From: Acidobacteriota bacterium | GTDB lineage: Bacteria > Acidobacteriota > Aminicenantia > JBFLYD01 | NCBI GenBank assembly: GCA_040756905.1 | Contig: JBFLYD010000054.1 | Span: forward strand, 1-64,000 | DNA length: 64,000 bases | Direction: 5' to 3' | Shown: positions 60,976-64,000 of the stretch, in pieces | How positions within the stretch are numbered: position 1 is the stretch's first letter | How the letters are laid out: the number at the start of each line of letters is the position of its first letter | Notes under the pieces: generated by a model | Seen by the model: only the letters and a program-made list of their open reading frames with translations | Databases searched by the model: none | Told to the model about the DNA's origin: nothing | Position numbers and translations under genes: made by a program

Positions 60976-62163
60976 TTAATAATTTCTCAATTCCAATAAT
61001 TTACTCTCAACCCAGTTTCTTTGTGACAAATTCTTTGGAGAAAACTCAAGAAACTTTTCAAAATTTAATTTTGCATCTTTAAGGTTATCTAATTTAAAAA
61101 ATATCAATCCAAGATAATAATAAGGCTGATATAAAAATGGGTTTGCTTCTGTAACTTTCTTCATACAATTGTAAGATTTCTGCAACTCATTTAATCTGAA
61201 ATAATTAATTCCTAAATTGATTAAAATCTCATAATCATTCGGAGATAAAGACAGGGCTTTTTCCAATATTTTAGCTGATTCTTCATATTCTCCTTTCTCT
61301 AAATGAAGAACTCCCAGATTATTCAACGCCTCCCGGTATGAGGGATCGATCTGTAACGCTTTTTTAAAACTATATTCAGCTTCTTCGCTATTCTTTAACA
61401 TTCTCAGGGAAATTCCAATGTTAAGATAAACTTCTTTCATCTCTTTTTTCTTCAATATTTTTTCCCATAGCTCTTTTGCTTTCGCCCATTCTTCATTCTT
61501 TTGAAATTCCTCTGCTTTTGCGTATAAGTCACTAAATTTCTCGGTTTCTTTCTCTTCTTTGTTTAATTGAAATTTAATCTTTGGTTCTCTAATTCCCACG
61601 CCTTCTTTTTCTGATGAAGGTTTTGATGATTTGGGTTTATCTACCTTTAATTCCTTTTTTGGTTGTATAGCTTCTTGAATTTTTGTTTCAGAAAGAGGTT
61701 CTTTTTTTTGTTCAGGAATTGTTTCTTTTAAAACTTCTTGTGTTTTAGGTTCCTCTTTTTTTTGTTCTGTTTCGGGCAACTTACCAGCCAGTATTTTCAG
61801 CTCTTCTTTTTTCTCTTGAATCTGTTCTTTTAGTTGATTTTCAGTTAATTGAATACTATCAAGTTTCTCATCAATTATGCCTGGCTTTTGAGTTAACCTG
61901 CTCTCTTGAGGAATGACTTTTTTTGATGAAATATGATCTATAATTTTTGTTCTATCTCTAAATGATTTATCGAAATTCAAAAAGAAAAATATAAAAATAC
62001 TTATATTTACTATAAAAAGAATAGCTATTACCAATGCTAATCTTTTAGATGCTTTAACTTCTTTCTTTTCCACAACTACAGATAAGCTCTTATTAGTCTT
62101 CGATGGAAATAATCTTTCCCTTTTTCTTTGAGCTTCTTTTAAAGCTTCCGAAATAAGACTCAT
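60976..62163 (-). CDS. TPR protein with N-terminal membrane anchor (MshN-like)
   Basis: A 395-residue inner-membrane protein. The start MSLISEALKEAQRKRE is the motif of MshN/GspB-like partners of ExeA ATPases. A membrane helix spans about 41-64, a long K/E-rich linker about 75-210, and four to five TPR units follow (EEWAKAKELWEKIL, AEYSFKKALQIDPSYREALNNLGVLHLEKGEYEE in part ALNNLGVLHLEKGEYEES, AKILEKALSLSPNDYEILINLG in part ALSLSPNDYEILINLG). It overlaps the ATPase gene by four bases and completes a secretin-ATPase-TPR set. Confidence 0.82.
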   Translation of the reverse strand: MSLISEALKEAQRKRERLFPSKTNKSLSVVVEKKEVKASKRLALVIAILFIVNISIFIFFFLNFDKSFRDRTKIIDHISSKKVIPQESRLTQKPGIIDEKLDSIQLTENQLKEQIQEKKEELKILAGKLPETEQKKEEPKTQEVLKETIPEQKKEPLSETKIQEAIQPKKELKVDKPKSSKPSSEKEGVGIREPKIKFQLNKEEKETEKFSDLYAKAEEFQKNEEWAKAKELWEKILKKKEMKEVYLNIGISLRMLKNSEEAEYSFKKALQIDPSYREALNNLGVLHLEKGEYEESAKILEKALSLSPNDYEILINLGINYFRLNELQKSYNCMKKVTEANPFLYQPYYYLGLIFFKLDNLKDAKLNFEKFLEFSPKNLSQRNWVESKLLELRNY

Positions 62164-63071
62164 TCTTCTTTTGAATTATTTATGTTTATTGAATATTTCT
62201 TTTTAAAAAATGTAAAGAAAAATCTTTTCTCCCGTTTTAACAAGTTTTTTAACTCCTTCTCCTTCTCTCCAACTAAACTTCTCCTTGCTTTTTTTATCAT
62301 TTCTTTTTTTATTTTATAAGTATTTTTCACGAACCCAGCTAACAATGCTCTATCACAAATAATGTTTATCTGTCTTGGGATTCCTTTCGAAAATTTATAT
62401 ATTTCTTTTATAGCTCCTTTTGAGAAGTCTAACTTCTTCTTCATTCCAGCAACTCTCAGCCTGTGTAATATGTATGATTCTATCTCTTTCTTCTTCAATG
62501 GTAGCAAATAATATTTTATCGGAATCCTTCCATTCAACTGTCTGAGCTCAGGCCTTGCTAATTTTTTTAAAAGTTCCTCCTGACCAACAAGAAGTATCTG
62601 GATCAATTTTTCCTTATCCGTTTCCAGGTTTGAAAGAATCCTTATTTGTTCGAGAACTTCAAAGCTCAAATTCTGTGCTTCATCGATTATTAAAATCGCC
62701 CTTTTTCCTTTCTCCGCAACTTCCTTTAAAAGAAAAAAATTAAGCTGGTCAATCAACTCTTTCTTTGTGACTCCCTCTGGGATGCACCCAAAATCATAAA
62801 TTATACTGCTCAAAAGTTCTATCTCATTCACAAAAGGATTTAAAATTAAAGAAGTAACATAATTATTTTTCACCTTATCTAAAATAATTTTAGAAAGGGT
62901 TGTTTTTCCAGTCCCTACACCTCCTGCCAGAACTAAAAATCCTTCTCCTTGATTAATTCCGAATAAAAGATGTTCGAGGGCAGAAAAGTGATCTTCACTC
63001 ATAAAAAAAAATTTTGGGTCAGGTGTTAGAGTGAACGGTTTTTCATAAAAACCATAAAATTCTTCATACAT
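62160..63071 (-). CDS. ExeA/MshM-like AAA ATPase
   Basis: A 303-residue ATPase of the ExeA (GspA) group. It starts FYGFYEKPFTLTPDP, the family hallmark, and has Walker A GGVGTGKTT (50-58), Walker B AILIIDEAQNLS and the RQLNGRIPIKY segment. ExeA-type proteins help assemble the secretin ring through the cell wall, or in MSHA-type pili act as MshM. The C-terminal 60 residues are basic. It follows the secretin gene on the same strand. Confidence 0.9.
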   Translation of the reverse strand: MYEEFYGFYEKPFTLTPDPKFFFMSEDHFSALEHLLFGINQGEGFLVLAGGVGTGKTTLSKIILDKVKNNYVTSLILNPFVNEIELLSSIIYDFGCIPEGVTKKELIDQLNFFLLKEVAEKGKRAILIIDEAQNLSFEVLEQIRILSNLETDKEKLIQILLVGQEELLKKLARPELRQLNGRIPIKYYLLPLKKKEIESYILHRLRVAGMKKKLDFSKGAIKEIYKFSKGIPRQINIICDRALLAGFVKNTYKIKKEMIKKARRSLVGEKEKELKNLLKREKRFFFTFFKKKYSININNSKEE

Positions 63072-63100
63072 AGTTAATCTTGACTAACAAAGAATTCTTT

Positions 63101-64000
63101 CTAATTCCTTTTTCTTAGCTCCCCTTTTATTCCTTCTTTCCAGGGATCTATATCTCCAAAATGAAAAGGTCTTGTTGCTTCTTCGATTCTTCTCTTCTCT
63201 TCTTCGGTCAATTCAATAATCTTTTTTCCAACCATTAAAGTGGGAGTTATCAATATAACAAGCTCAGACCTTTCAAGAACCTGTTCTGTTCTTCTGAATA
63301 GAGTTCCAAGGAAAGGAACTTTCATCAGGAATGGGACTCCTCTGAGAACTTCCTTCTTTCTTTCTCTTATTATCCCTGCAATCACAATAGTCTCCCCATT
63401 CTTTGCTTTTGCCACAGTATCGATACTTCTTCGATCTATAACAGGTTGGGTAGCCATCGTGCCCTCAGCCTGAAATTGCCTTATTTCAACAAGTTCTGAT
63501 ATATCAGGATTAATGCTTAAAATTATCTCCCCGGCTGGGGAAATCTGGGGAATGATATCCATCACTATCCCCACGGGAACAATTTGAACATACACAGATG
63601 GGGCTGTAATGGCTCCTGTAACAACTGCTGTTATAAAAGTCTGCATACTGAAAAATGCTTCTTCTCGTACCACCCTTATAACAGCTTTTTCGTTATTGAG
63701 AGCTGAAACTCTTGGAGAAGAAAGAACATTTAAATTACCCTGTCTTGAGAGGGCATCTATTAAAAGATCGATCTTATTGTTTGAAATTGCATACTGGAAA
63801 CTTCCGTATGAAGGATTTAAAGCCTGCTCAGTTACATTTCCTACATCTTGCTTAATCGAAGGAAACTTTAACGTATCGGTAGAAGGAAGGGTTCCAAAAA
63901 AATCTTTTGGATTTAAAACAGCACTCCAGTTTACTCCCATTTGATGACCTCGATCCAGAATAACTTCTATCATCTTTGCTTCTATCCAGACCTGTCTATG
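63101..64000 (-). CDS. Secretin (MshL/PilQ/GspD family), C-terminal part
   Basis: The gene runs off the right edge; 299 C-terminal codons are visible, and the first visible ones (RQVWIEAKMIEVILD) are internal secretin sequence, so the ATG inside is not the real start. SRQGNLNVLSSPRVSALNNEKAVI, key NLNVLSSPRVSALNNEKAVI, and the final GVPFLMKVPFLGTLFR with SELVILITPTLM are diagnostic of outer-membrane secretin pores. The downstream order ATPase then TPR protein matches mshL-mshM-mshN, favouring an MSHA-type or related pilus/type II system. Confidence 0.93.
   Translation of the reverse strand, partial: HRQVWIEAKMIEVILDRGHQMGVNWSAVLNPKDFFGTLPSTDTLKFPSIKQDVGNVTEQALNPSYGSFQYAISNNKIDLLIDALSRQGNLNVLSSPRVSALNNEKAVIRVVREEAFFSMQTFITAVVTGAITAPSVYVQIVPVGIVMDIIPQISPAGEIILSINPDISELVEIRQFQAEGTMATQPVIDRRSIDTVAKAKNGETIVIAGIIRERKKEVLRGVPFLMKVPFLGTLFRRTEQVLERSELVILITPTLMVGKKIIELTEEEKRRIEEATRPFHFGDIDPWKEGIKGELRKRN

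Overview
The window is AT-rich DNA (GC roughly in the mid-30s percent by eye), densely packed with bacterial genes on both strands. The cell looks Gram-negative: there is an LptE-type lipoprotein, a secretin, two outer-membrane beta-barrel proteins, several exported propeller or protease proteins, and a bactofilin. There are no photosynthesis or aerobic respiration genes. The exported S55 (SpoIVB-like) protein beside a propeller protein, the HspR-DnaJ operon and the leuS-lptE-holA / murJ-rpsT layout suggest an Acidobacteriota- or Aminicenantes-like lineage. That placement is inference and no marker here settles it.

Layout. 0-3.4 kb: a magnesium-chelatase ChlI/ChlD-type protein cut short in its VWA domain, a tyrosine recombinase with an extra N-terminal domain, and a small membrane protein in higher-GC DNA. 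3.6-10.8 kb: a metabolic cluster with archaeal-type HMG-CoA synthase, thiolase, DUF35 protein, methylcrotonyl-CoA carboxylase carboxyltransferase, methylglutaconyl-CoA hydratase, and separate biotin carboxylase and biotin carrier genes. It links leucine/isovalerate carbon with acetyl-CoA through HMG-CoA. 10.8-26.2 kb: housekeeping genes (mnmA, dtd, murJ, rpsT, holA, lptE, leuS, efp), a degenerate GGDEF protein and large exported proteins. 26.2-29.2 kb: small accessory genes, several broken, plus a JAMM-type metalloprotease. 29.2-39.2 kb: ndk, a xer recombinase / MBL / rhodanese operon, hemW, a dnaJ-hspR-sigma-dnaC operon with a recognisable promoter, a lipoyl-transfer enzyme and bactofilin. 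39.2-44.2 kb: tRNA-Gly with a duplicated 3' end and an array of hairpins, then ftsY-ribD-ribE-ribBA-HEAT. 44.3-58.3 kb: a propeller lipoprotein, sugar and aldolase genes, MEMO, threonine aldolase, cysS, an aminotransferase, yraN, galT, folK and OM barrels. 58.3-64 kb: TrkA/TrkH, signal peptidase I, and a secretin-ATPase-TPR set in the mshL-mshM-mshN order; the secretin runs off the window.

Three signals stand out beyond the genes. First, at least seven genes lack a Shine-Dalgarno sequence and instead have a sigma70-like -10 box 6-9 nt before the start codon, mostly with a matching -35 box 16-17 nt further upstream. This implies leaderless mRNAs, alongside other genes that have strong Shine-Dalgarno sites. 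Second, dispersed structured repeats are present: a family with perfect 13-bp inverted repeats and 24-nt loops in at least five places, one of them a tandem double copy, and a second GC-richer family. Third, a 37-bp direct repeat of the tRNA-Gly 3' end brackets about 160 bp holding four perfect hairpins with three-nucleotide loops.
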